Source: DAOVQB01 sp023128935
GTDB lineage: Bacteria > Eisenbacteria > RBG-16-71-46 > CAIMUX01 > WJJG01
Assembly: GCA_030628905.1 (NCBI GenBank)
Contig: DAOVQB010000025.1
Span: 1 to 33,661 of the forward strand
Length of the DNA stretch: 33,661 nucleotides
Direction of reading: 5' to 3'
A program made the translations under genes and the position numbers. The notes below the pieces were generated by a model. It saw only the letters and a list, made by a program, of their open reading frames with translations. It made no database searches and was not told the DNA's origin. Shown piece after piece: positions 8,414-17,600 of the stretch (its first letter is position 1; every line of letters begins with the position of its first letter).

Positions 8414-9121
8414 CTACCCCATTCTTGCGCGGCACGTCCGTGTCCGGCATGCGGCGCAAAATGGATAGTTATCCGCGAAGCGATGGATCTCAGCAGGGCC
8501 TACAACGATGACACCGGAGATGGACTTGAGAGGATCCATAAGGAAGCTCTCGGAGAGTGAGATGCCGATCTCCTCCGGTTCCAGCGCGGCGAAGATCGCC
8601 TTCTGCCCGCTGACATGCCAGCCACAATAACCGGGGCTGTATCTCAGCAAGCGCGTTCCGGGATGCACATGCCCCCTGCTCGCAAGCAGCTCGAGAAAGC
8701 GGCCCTCTGTGATTTTGCCGGCCATCTCTGTCGCCTCCGAGGCAACCGCGTCCAGAACCGAGGCCAGTGCATACTGTCCCCCTTCAAGAAGCTCATTGAC
8801 ATGGACACTGATCGCTTTCCCCAACGTGACGGCTAGCAGTGCAAGATGATCCGCCCGAGGGAAGATGCCATCAAGCGGTGTCCTGGGCTCATTTAGTCCC
8901 TCTCCACGGTAGATGGAGCGGAATTCCTTCACGTTGACCTCGGCAAAGATGCCCACAGGAACAGCTCGCGCCACCAGCAGATCTTGCGCGCGCCTGATAA
9001 GTGATCCGACCCGTTCATCCTCTCGGGCGGTGGGCGACCCCCCCAGGCTCCTCAGTACCGCAGCGGGATCCGGGATGATCCTCTCCGGCTCGATGCGCAC
9101 AATCTCTCTCTTGGACTGCAC
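8414..9121 (-). CDS. Stand-alone MetH-type activation (AdoMet-binding) domain protein
   Basis: This protein resembles the C-terminal reactivation domain of cobalamin-dependent methionine synthase, which binds S-adenosylmethionine during reductive remethylation of the cofactor. Visible family features are RYSPGYCGWHVSGQ (about 160-173, the AdoMet-binding segment), the GISLSESFLMDPLKSISGV block, and EMAGKITEGRFLE. Its 235 residues end in a Cys-rich tail (FCAACRTRTCRARMG) that is not part of classical MetH and could bind metal. The start is GTG 9121 with ggag about 9 nt upstream. The neighbouring methyltransferase/MetF gene supports a methionine-synthesis role. The cobalamin-binding core is not in the window, so the methionine synthase is presumably split. 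Confidence 0.82.
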   Translation of the reverse strand: MQSKREIVRIEPERIIPDPAAVLRSLGGSPTAREDERVGSLIRRAQDLLVARAVPVGIFAEVNVKEFRSIYRGEGLNEPRTPLDGIFPRADHLALLAVTLGKAISVHVNELLEGGQYALASVLDAVASEATEMAGKITEGRFLELLASRGHVHPGTRLLRYSPGYCGWHVSGQKAIFAALEPEEIGISLSESFLMDPLKSISGVIVVGPAEIHRFADNYPFCAACRTRTCRARMG

Positions 9122-9156
9122 TTATACAACTCCGGCCTGGAATGCGCATCCAGCAA

Positions 9157-9178
9157 GAGCCCGGCATCACCCGGGCTC
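9157..9178 (-). terminator. GC-rich perfect hairpin downstream of the giant lipoprotein gene
   Basis: GAGCCCGG (9157-9164) and CCGGGCTC (9171-9178) form a perfect 8-bp inverted repeat with a 6-nt loop. It sits about 105 bp past the lipoprotein stop codon and 36 bp before the activation-domain start, both on the minus strand. Only two T residues follow on that strand, so it is a weak intrinsic terminator at best. It could instead act in the leader of the methionine genes. Confidence 0.4.
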
Positions 9179-9282
9179 CCCGCTGGTTCAGTTCCCATCA
9201 GTTCCAACTCCAGGCGAGGCCGGGAACCCTCACATATTCAGCGGCTCATCCAGTCTATACCGGATGCCCACAGCCAGTGCTC

Positions 9283-12200
9283 TCATGGAGCTTGGATCGA
9301 GAACACTTCACTGGCAACCGGTCCCTCGGTGTTCACCACCCAGACCCAGTAGCTGCCTGCCTCAACGAATCCCTCATCCAACTGGAAGCTGTGGCTGCCG
9401 TCGTTATCCGTTCCCAGCACAATTGGTGTCTCAATCCAAGGAGCAGTGGTATTCTTCAGCTTGAGATCCACCGTATACCCGCAGAATCCAGTGTGCTCCC
9501 AGGTGATCCACACATCTTCTGCCTGGCCGAGGACCCACGTTGTGGAGGCATTGGGTTCAACAACATCCATTTCACACGGCAGGCCATTGATTGTGAATGC
9601 CTCACTGTAGTCCTCATCCTCCCCGCTGACGATGCATACACGATAATCGGCTCCACTCTCCAGTGTGTTGTCCAGGTCGAAGGGGTGCGTCCCGTCATTC
9701 GGAGTCTGCTCGACAATCGTCATAACTTGCGTCTCGCCCTTGTAGAGGTAGAGATCTACGCTGCTGCCACAGAACCCGGTATACTCCCAAGTCGTCGTAA
9801 CATTCTCTCCCGCCGTCCACACAGTAGTCCCCGCGGGCGAGGTGATATTCAACACGCATGGTTCGTGGATCGTGAAGCTCTCGCTGTTGGCCTGCACCTC
9901 ATCAATAACCACACTTAGAGTGTAGTCATCGCCCTCCAGCAAGCCGGCATCCAGCGTGAACTCATACGCTCCCTCATTCACGGCTCCCTCGATAATTGTC
10001 TGAACAGGATCTGGATCTATGCCCTTATACAAATAGAGATCGACCTCATCGCCACAGAACCCATCCCAGCTCCAGGTTGTTGTCACGGTCTGTCCCGCCT
10101 CCCATTCGGTTCCGGCATTGGGGACCAGGACTTCGATGATGCACGGCTCGTGGATTGTGAAGCAGTCGCTATAGTCGCCTACTTCGCCATTGAGCACCTG
10201 GAGTCTGTAGTTGTCGCCCTCCTCGAGTGTCGCTTCCAGATCGAACTCGTAGGATCCACTGTTGGCCACGCTATCGGCAATAACTTGCACTTGCGTGTCC
10301 GCTTTGTAGAGATAGAGGCCCACTGTATCTCCGCAGAACCCTGTATCTTCCCAGATTGTCGTGACGGTCTCGCCCGCGATCCACACCGTTGTATCGGCAG
10401 GGATGATTACTGTCATCTCGCATGTCTCATGGATCGTGAAGTAGTCGCTGTAATCCACTATCTCGTTATACAGCGGTTCTTCCATGCCAACCAACTTCAC
10501 CTGGTAGTCATTGCCCTCCTCCAGATCCACTGGCGGGATGAACGTGAATTCCCCCGTGTTGGCCGCGTTTGGGTTGATGTCGTATATCTTCACATCATTC
10601 TTATAGAGATACAGCTCGACCTGATCGTGACACGGCCCGTTTTTGTCCCAGGTGATGGTTTCCTCACCGCCTGCCATCCACTCAGTGGTGGCATCCGGGG
10701 ACGTGATTTGCAGAATGCATTCACCCGGCTCGAGGATCGTGAAATACTCGCTATAGATGACTGTCTCGCCGCTGACCACCCTGATCCGGTAGTCGGCACC
10801 CTCCACCAGTGCACCGCACAGTTCGAACTCATGCTCGCCGTCGTTCTCTGTGCCAAGGGCGATAGTCTGGACGACCGTCGTATCCGTCTTGCACAAGAAG
10901 AGATCGGCCGAATCACCGCACGCCGCAGTATAGGTCCAGGTAGTTGTCACGATCTGTCCGGCTTCCCAGGCAGTGCCGCCGAAAGGCACCGTTACCTCCA
11001 TCTCGCAGGACGGCGGGCGGATGGTGAAGTAGTCGCTGCAGGCATTTCCGCCAGCAGCCACAATCCAGACCATGTAGTTGGAGCCTTCCTCGAGTGTATC
11101 CGGCACATCCCAGGAATATTCGCCATCATTCTCCGTTTGAGCAGCAATCGTAAGGAGCTCTGTCGAGAGACCCTTGTAGAGAAGGATGTCGGCTGTTGCC
11201 CCGCAGGAAATCCTGAAATCCCAGGAGATGGTCACGCCTTCCTCTCCCGTGGTCCACGTGGTGGATTCGGTTGGTTCAGTGACTTCCATGGTGCACGGCT
11301 CGAGGACTGTGAAGTACTCGCTGAAGTCCTCCGCATCATCGCAGACGATGCGGATTCGGTAGTCATTCCCTTCCTCCAGGCCTGGCGGCAGGTCGAACAC
11401 AAATATCCCCATATTCTCGGCGCTCTCGACAATGATCAGGATTTCCTGTTCGGCCTTGTACAGTTGAAGCCCAACCGTGTCACTGCAAGCTGCTGTGTAG
11501 CTCCATGTTATTGCGACGTTCTCTCCGGAGATCCACTGCGTGAGGGCATTGGGGGAAGTCACCTCCACTGAGCACGGCGCGTGGATCGTGAAGTATGCGC
11601 TGTAGCACTCACTATCACTATTCGCAACGCGCACTCGGTAGTCATCGCCGTCTGATAGACCAGTATCCAGCACGAAAGCATAGGTCCCCAGGCTCGCAGC
11701 CGCCTGAGCGAATTGCTGGACCTCTGCCCCTGCCTTGTAGAGGGCGATGTCAACTTCATCACCGCAGGCTCCGCTCTCCTCCCAGACTATGGTTATTGAA
11801 TCCCCAGCCACATACTCCGCAGAAGCGTCGGGCATCGTGACGACCACCCTGCATCGAGCGTGGATTGTAAAGCTCTCACTGTAGTCATCTCCCGCCGTGC
11901 TGTTCACCTGCAGTCTATAGTCGCCACCCTCCTCCAGTTCGTCATCCAAGATGAAGGTGTGTGTCCCTGCGTTCTCTATGTCTTGGGCGATAAGCTGAAC
12001 CACAACATCACCCTTAAAGAGATCGAGATTGACCTGGTCGCCGCAGTGCTCGTTGTCCTCCCAGGTTGCCGTGACCTCTGTCCCCGCAGTCCATGCGGTG
12101 TTTGCGGTGGGGAGCGTCACCTCTATCACACATGGCACTGCTCGGATGGAGAATGGTCCATCGCTCTCATCAACAAGTCCTGTGCTGTCCGTGATCCGAA

Positions 12201-13983
12201 TCTGATAACCGCCGGTTTCATCATCACACTGCTGCGTCACCCAGGCATACTCTCCAGAGTTCACTACATCTTCCGCAATAGGGCTGCAGACAGCGCCGCT
12301 ACGCAACAGCTCTATGTCCACCGTGTCCCCGCAGGCCGCGTTCGAGGACCAGCTAATCGTGACCAGCTCGCCCCCGATAAACGTCTCGTAGCCATTGGGG
12401 AAAAGAACCTTGATCTCACACAGGGGGGCAATCGAGAAGGTCTGGCTCGTAGCGTCCATCCCCGACGCAGAATCGCTGATCCTGATCTGGTATCCGGTAG
12501 TATAGCTGTCGCACTGCATCACAACCCAGGGATAGCTCCCGGCAGAGTCGTCTGTGGTTTCAGCAATCTGATGACACGCCTCGCCGTCGTGCAGAAGCTC
12601 GATGGCGAAGATATCGCCGCAGCTCCCGGAGGCATCCCAAGCGATTGTCAGCGTATCCCCCACGGCCCATTCCTCGCCACCGCCAGGGGATGTCACATTG
12701 ATGATACACGGACCTAGGATCGAGAAGCTCAGATCGCTCTCGTCGCTGGCGCCGCTGGCCACGTCGGTCACTCGAATCTTGTAGCCTGTCTCATCTTCGC
12801 CGCAACGTTCGGCAATCCACTCAAAGGGATTGACGGTGGTCTCGGAAATACTCTTGCAGACGGAGTCATCCTTCAACAATTCGATCGCAACCTCATTCCC
12901 GCAGGCGCCATCGAATTCCCACGCGATCCCACAGGCTTCGCCTTCGACCAATTCCTCGCCGCCGTTAGGAGATGTCACTGTAACCGTGCACGGCAGCCAA
13001 ATCGAGATCCCGTCCCCGCTCTGCCCACTCACGTCATTGGAGAGGTCCGTCACGCGAATCCTATATCCAGTCGTGTCACCATCGCACTGGAAGACCTCCT
13101 TCCAGTCGAAGTAACCGGCAGATAGCTCAACACCGCTCGCGATCAGGCAGACGCCATCGCTGACAATGAGTTCAATCTTGACCGATTCACCGCACTCACC
13201 GCTCGACTCCCATTCGATCCGGACCGAGTCGCCCACGGCCCAAGTCTCGTCACCAACGGGATAGGTTACGACTATGCTGCATGTTTCGTGGATCGAGAAG
13301 TCCGCATCGCTCTCGTCAAATGCCTCAGTAGTCAGGTCGACGATTCGGATGCGATAGCCATGCACATGGCCCTCGAACGGTTCAACATGCCAGGCGTAGA
13401 GGCCAGTGTTTTCCATGGAGGCGACAATGTCCTGTACAACAGCGCCATCCAATAGCAGCTGGATCTTGACTGAATCTCCGCAGGAACCTTCACTCTTCCA
13501 GGTAATATCGAATACATCTCCCACTTCGACCCGGTCTGCTTCACCGTTCGGCGTGAGAACCGTAGGAACGCAGGGAGGAGGAGGGACAATCCACATGCTG
13601 TCAGGGGTCTCAGATCTCTCCCCGCTCTGCAGATCGGTCAGGGCAATACCGTAGCCCGAGGAATCCTCCGTGCATGCAGCGACAATCCACGCAAACTCGC
13701 CGTCGTTTTCTGTTGCGTGTGCAAGGGTGTCGCGTGTGGTTATGGCTTCACCGGTGTGAAACAGTTCGATCAAGACATTCTCACCGCAGGCGGTGCTTGC
13801 ATTCCATGCGATCAGGAGTGACTGGCCTATCTTCAAGGTATCGTGCCCCCCGGGGGCAAGAATCTCGATTGAGCACACATCTTCCTCTTCGCCTGTGATT
13901 TTTTTATCTTCGCTGCAGCCGGACAGAACCAGTCCTGCGAAGAGAAGGATCACGGCACAACGGAGCATAGAACTGCGCGTCAT
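9283..13983 (-). CDS. Giant lipoprotein with 16 Ig-like repeats of Kre9/KNH type
   Basis: A surface or outer-membrane lipoprotein of about 1,566 residues. The start ATG 13983 follows aaaggaaagga and gives a lipoprotein signal (MTRSSMLRCAVILLFAGLVLSGC) with lipobox LSGC; the ATG at 14055 only adds non-signal sequence. The mature part is sixteen tandem domains of about 95 residues. Each starts Cys-x-(I/V)-x-V-x-x-P, continues W-x-x-G ... ITW, and has a second Cys about 29 residues on (usually C-G). The pattern resembles the bacterial 'SPNGGExWxxG...ITW' domains related to Kre9/KNH. Repeats 1-6 (13875-12133) share xIELL, extra Cys in most, and GYxIRxTD. Repeats 7-16 (12132-9286) share LYLYKG and LEEGxDYRxxV. 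The paired Cys suggest one disulfide per domain in an oxidising compartment. No enzymatic motif is seen; a structural or adhesive role is inferred. Confidence 0.9.
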   Translation of the reverse strand: MTRSSMLRCAVILLFAGLVLSGCSEDKKITGEEEDVCSIEILAPGGHDTLKIGQSLLIAWNASTACGENVLIELFHTGEAITTRDTLAHATENDGEFAWIVAACTEDSSGYGIALTDLQSGERSETPDSMWIVPPPPCVPTVLTPNGEADRVEVGDVFDITWKSEGSCGDSVKIQLLLDGAVVQDIVASMENTGLYAWHVEPFEGHVHGYRIRIVDLTTEAFDESDADFSIHETCSIVVTYPVGDETWAVGDSVRIEWESSGECGESVKIELIVSDGVCLIASGVELSAGYFDWKEVFQCDGDTTGYRIRVTDLSNDVSGQSGDGISIWLPCTVTVTSPNGGEELVEGEACGIAWEFDGACGNEVAIELLKDDSVCKSISETTVNPFEWIAERCGEDETGYKIRVTDVASGASDESDLSFSILGPCIINVTSPGGGEEWAVGDTLTIAWDASGSCGDIFAIELLHDGEACHQIAETTDDSAGSYPWVVMQCDSYTTGYQIRISDSASGMDATSQTFSIAPLCEIKVLFPNGYETFIGGELVTISWSSNAACGDTVDIELLRSGAVCSPIAEDVVNSGEYAWVTQQCDDETGGYQIRITDSTGLVDESDGPFSIRAVPCVIEVTLPTANTAWTAGTEVTATWEDNEHCGDQVNLDLFKGDVVVQLIAQDIENAGTHTFILDDELEEGGDYRLQVNSTAGDDYSESFTIHARCRVVVTMPDASAEYVAGDSITIVWEESGACGDEVDIALYKAGAEVQQFAQAAASLGTYAFVLDTGLSDGDDYRVRVANSDSECYSAYFTIHAPCSVEVTSPNALTQWISGENVAITWSYTAACSDTVGLQLYKAEQEILIIVESAENMGIFVFDLPPGLEEGNDYRIRIVCDDAEDFSEYFTVLEPCTMEVTEPTESTTWTTGEEGVTISWDFRISCGATADILLYKGLSTELLTIAAQTENDGEYSWDVPDTLEEGSNYMVWIVAAGGNACSDYFTIRPPSCEMEVTVPFGGTAWEAGQIVTTTWTYTAACGDSADLFLCKTDTTVVQTIALGTENDGEHEFELCGALVEGADYRIRVVSGETVIYSEYFTILEPGECILQITSPDATTEWMAGGEETITWDKNGPCHDQVELYLYKNDVKIYDINPNAANTGEFTFIPPVDLEEGNDYQVKLVGMEEPLYNEIVDYSDYFTIHETCEMTVIIPADTTVWIAGETVTTIWEDTGFCGDTVGLYLYKADTQVQVIADSVANSGSYEFDLEATLEEGDNYRLQVLNGEVGDYSDCFTIHEPCIIEVLVPNAGTEWEAGQTVTTTWSWDGFCGDEVDLYLYKGIDPDPVQTIIEGAVNEGAYEFTLDAGLLEGDDYTLSVVIDEVQANSESFTIHEPCVLNITSPAGTTVWTAGENVTTTWEYTGFCGSSVDLYLYKGETQVMTIVEQTPNDGTHPFDLDNTLESGADYRVCIVSGEDEDYSEAFTINGLPCEMDVVEPNASTTWVLGQAEDVWITWEHTGFCGYTVDLKLKNTTAPWIETPIVLGTDNDGSHSFQLDEGFVEAGSYWVWVVNTEGPVASEVFSIQAP

Positions 13984-14464
13984 CTGAATATCCTTTCCTT
14001 TGCGCCCCCCCCCTCCTGCGACCAACCAGTCCACATGATCCTGCATGTGGGGCACTCATAAGTACCAGGAACTATCCACAGTACCAGAACTGCACCAGAA
14101 AAGATCCACGCTTGGGAAACCTCGCAAGTACTCTCCCAGCACCACCATCCCCCGGCGCGGAGCCCGGCGATTATAACCAGGGTTGCTCTGACTAGGAAGG
14201 GCAAGCGCCGCTTTTTATGAATCTTTGGACAGCTCGATAATAACCACCCGTATCCTCCTCGGGCGCCGGGGACCGGATGCTGAACCCAGGTGGTCCTGAG
14301 GACTGCATCCTCGGCCTCGTAACTCTCTCGTAACTCTAGTGAATAAGGGAAGTTACCCCCCTTGCCCTATATGCGGCTCCCTTTTAATCATCTGACCACA
14401 GGCAACGATCCCGGGGGCAGTCGATGAACTGGCGGGTTTGACACAGCCCCGGCGGTGCGCCCGT
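13984..14464. other. Divergent intergenic region between the lipoprotein and cheA, distal part
   Basis: About 480 bp without a credible gene; the full gap to cheA runs to 14614. It must hold the promoter of the leftward lipoprotein gene, but no clear -35/-10 pair was recognised. A direct repeat ctcgtaactct occurs at 14316 and 14328. CCGGGG (14411-14416) can pair with CCCCGG (14447-14452). Frames open here have poor coding character and no good ribosome-binding sites. Confidence 0.6.
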
Positions 14465-14510
14465 AGACGGTGTGTGGAAATGGGGGAAACCGTAAACCAC
14501 GGAACCGTCT
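14465..14510. promoter_or_regulatory. Imperfect inverted repeat overlapping the cheA promoter -35
   Basis: AGACGGT (14465-14471) and ACCGTCT (14504-14510) are exact complements. Inside them GTGG (14474-14477) pairs with CCAC (14497-14500). The palindrome covers the TAAA -35 element at 14493 and ends just before the -10 at 14512, so it could be an operator for a dimeric regulator. If transcription starts at the sigma-28 promoter it is not in the mRNA. Confidence 0.4.
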
Positions 14511-14519
14511 GGCCGATAC
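14493..14519 (+). promoter_or_regulatory. Sigma-28 (FliA)-type promoter of the che operon
   Basis: TAAACCAC (14493-14500), exactly 11 nt, then GCCGATAC (14512-14519). The enterobacterial sigma-28 consensus is TAAAGTTT-N11-GCCGATAA, so all four core -35 bases, the spacing, and seven of eight -10 bases match. Transcription would start near 14526, giving a leader of about 90 nt before cheA. This places the operon under flagellar class-3-type control, although no flagellar gene is in the window. Confidence 0.75.
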
Positions 14520-14574
14520 TTGAACTGCATGAGGTGCATGCGAGTCATGCGGGGGATGAAGACCCGCCTTGCGA

Positions 14575-14593
14575 GGATCCGCCCAGCGGATCC
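14575..14593 (+). promoter_or_regulatory. Perfect hairpin in the cheA leader
   Basis: GGATCCGC (14575-14582), loop CCA, GCGGATCC (14586-14593): 8 bp perfectly paired, ending 9 nt before the cheA Shine-Dalgarno (ggagga, 14603-14608). A second small stem GCGGG/CCCGC (14549-14567) precedes it. There is no U-run, so it is not an intrinsic terminator. It may protect the 5' end or tune initiation; no known riboswitch consensus was recognised. Confidence 0.5.
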
Positions 14594-14614
14594 AGCACTC
14601 CTGGAGGAATATCC

Positions 14615-17600
14615 ATGCCTTACGAGGATGAAGATCTCCTTGAAGAATTGGTGACCGAATCCAATGAGCACTTGACGGCAATCGAACCCGATCTCCTCGC
14701 CCTAGAGAAGGAAGGAGATCAGGTTTCCTCCGATCTGGTAAATCGCGTCTTCCGGGCGATGCACAGTATCAAGGGGGGGTTCTCGTTCTTCGGCCTCTCC
14801 CACATCGTTGATCTAAGCCACTCCATGGAAAGCGTGCTCATGCTGATCCGCGATGGTGAGATCTCTGTGACGTCCGAGATCACTGATGCCCTCTTGGGAG
14901 GGGTGGACAAGCTCCGCTCACTGCTCAAGGATGTTTCTGCTTCCGAGTCGACATCGATCCAGGAAGAACTCGATCCACTGACTGCGATTCTGCAGGTAAA
15001 GACCGAAGGAGGGGTTGCGTCAAAAGCAGCCAGCGGCCCCCAGTCAGCCACTGTGGGCGGCTCGCCTGAGCCCGGGGATTCTCAGGAAGAGGCGGAAGCG
15101 GTGGCTGAGCAGCTCTCCCAATCTACAGAGGGAACGCGCAGCCCAGAGGCCGAGAAGACAACAATACCAGCCGTGTCGTCCGAGAAGACGCTGGTCGAGA
15201 CGGCATCGTCATCAGCAGAGCCGGTGGCCAACAACACACCCCCGCCTACCACTGCCAGGAGGGACAAACACGCTGAAGGCAGCGAGTCCATCCGAGTCAA
15301 GGTTGGACTCCTTGACAATCTTATGAATCTCGCTGGCGAACTGGTCTTGGGACGAAACCAGATCAAGATCGCAATAAGCAGGCGGTTCTCCGATGCGGCC
15401 GCCGCCGGTTCGGCTCTCAAGCATATCGAGACCGAATTGTCGCGCGCGCAGGCATCCATCCTCGCGCTGGTGGAATCCCGAAATGGTGCTGACAGCACTG
15501 CGGGCAATAAGGCGCAGCAGGCTGGAATAATCCGCGAATTCACCGAAATCAAAAACGCTCTCCAACAGATAATGTCCATGCGTCTGATCGAGATACCTGG
15601 CATGTCGACTGTAATGCAGGACATTAATCTTGTCACGAGCGAGCTTCAAAACGGCATCATGAACACGCGCATGCAGCCAGTCGGTACTGTCTTCGCGAAG
15701 TTCCCCCGCATTATGCGCGACCTGTCCAAGAAAATGGGGAAGGAAATCGAACTCGAGCTCATTGGTCAGGACGTTGAACTGGACAAATCGATCATTGAGG
15801 CATTGGGCGATCCGCTGACTCATCTCGTCCGGAACTGCGCAGATCACGGCATCGAATCCACTGATGAACGTGACCGGCTCGGCAAACCCCGGCAGGGTAA
15901 GGTGCGTCTGCGCGCTTACCACGAAGGCGGCCAGGTCAACATCGACATCACCGACGACGGCAGAGGAATCAATGTAGAGAGGATCAAGAATAAGGCTCTC
16001 GAACGTGGCATTCTGACCGAAGATGCCTCAAAAAGGATGACTGATCGTGAGGCAGTGTATCTCATCTTTGCACCCGGCTTCTCAATGGCAGAACAGATCA
16101 GCGATATTTCCGGCCGTGGCGTCGGCATGGATGTCGTTAAGACAAACATCGAGAACCTTGGCGGGACAGTCGAGATCGAGTCTGTCTGTGGCGAGGGAAC
16201 ACGGATCAACCTCCGCCTTCCCCTGACTCTCGCGATCATCCCCTCTCTGATCGTTGGAGCAGGGGGACGAAGATACGCCATACCGCAGGTAAACCTCGAG
16301 GAATTGGTAATTGTCCACCGGCAGGATAAAGACAAGCGTATCGAAGAGATCCAGGGCAATATGGTCCTTCGCCTGCGCGGTAAGCTCCTAGCATTGATTA
16401 CATTGACTGATCTTCTGAATATCCAGTCCGAGGAACTGATTGCAGTTCCCGGGATGCGAGATGATGACCCCTCCCCAGAAAGCGACTCTGGTGCGACGTC
16501 CGCGCAGAAAATCCTCATATTGAAAGTCGGTACGAACTGCTATGGACTGATCGTCGAAGAGCTTTTCGATAGCGAGGAAATCGTAGTAAAGCCGTTGTCC
16601 TGTTATCTAAAGGAGTGCAAGCACTATGCAGGTTCAACGATTATGGGCGACGGACGCGTTGCTATGATTCTGGATGTGGCAGGCATTGCCGACACCGCAC
16701 AACTCAAATTCAGCGACATCTCGGACGAGAAAACCCAGACAGCACGGAAGCAACGCGAAATCGATGTTGAGATGCAACCGCTACTCCTATTCCGCAACGG
16801 TACCTCCGAACTCTTTGCCCTCAGTCTTGCCCTCATAGGCCGAATTGAGAAGGTGCGGGCAAGTGATATCGAGCACGTGGGCACGAAGGAGTATGTGAAG
16901 TACGATCACAGTTCGATGCGAATCATTCATTTGCATGACATCCTTCCCATAACGCCACGCGAGGAAGAACCTGACCATTTCTATATCATTGTGCCCAAGG
17001 TTGTCAAGCATCCGATGGGTATCGTGGCAACGAAGGTTGAAGACATTTTACATACCGACGCCGAGATTGATCAGATAAATATTTCTGGCCAGGGAATTCT
17101 GGGGTCTGCTGTGCTCGGGGGGCAATTGACGGTTTTCTTGGACATCTATGGTCTATTCGAGGCAGTCGCGCCAGAGGAATACGGAATCGATCGCGATTCC
17201 CCGATCGAGGCCCTGCGCGGTCTGCGAGTCCTCATAGCGGAGGACACGAGCTTCTTTCGCAGCGTGGAGTCCGAATACCTTAGGTCGCTCGGATGCATCG
17301 TCGACACCGCTGTTGACGGCATGGAAGCGTGGGGCAAGTTGTCGGACGGAACGTACGACGCCCTGGTGACCGACATCGAGATGCCGAAGATGGACGGCTT
17401 CGAGCTGATAGAACGTGTGCGGGCTTCCAGCCAGTTGAAGAACCTGCCAGTCATTGGAGTGACCGCTCTTCGCTCAGATGACGTTCACTGTCGCGCAATA
17501 GATGCCGGAGTAGACGCCATGGAGACCAAACTTGACAAGGGTCGCATGCTGGAGGCGCTCGCAAATGCCATCCAGAAAAGGAGCAAGAAACAGAAATGGA

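Noticed and set aside
10150..11571. Long plus-strand open frame of 473 codons antisense to the giant lipoprotein
   Set aside because: It lies wholly opposite a gene with clear repeats, lipobox and ribosome-binding site. Its own product shows no domain, and its length is explained by the repetitive codon pattern of the opposite strand.
14438..14614. 59-residue N-terminal extension of CheA
   Set aside because: The upstream ATG precedes the sigma-28 promoter, the encoded residues do not resemble a P1 domain, and ATG 14615 has an ideal ribosome-binding site.
14401..14614. A known riboswitch (for example a cyclic-di-GMP class) upstream of cheA
   Set aside because: Several stems and a GGGAAACC loop are visible, but none of the conserved core motifs I know for these classes is present, and the likely transcription start lies downstream of half of the structure.
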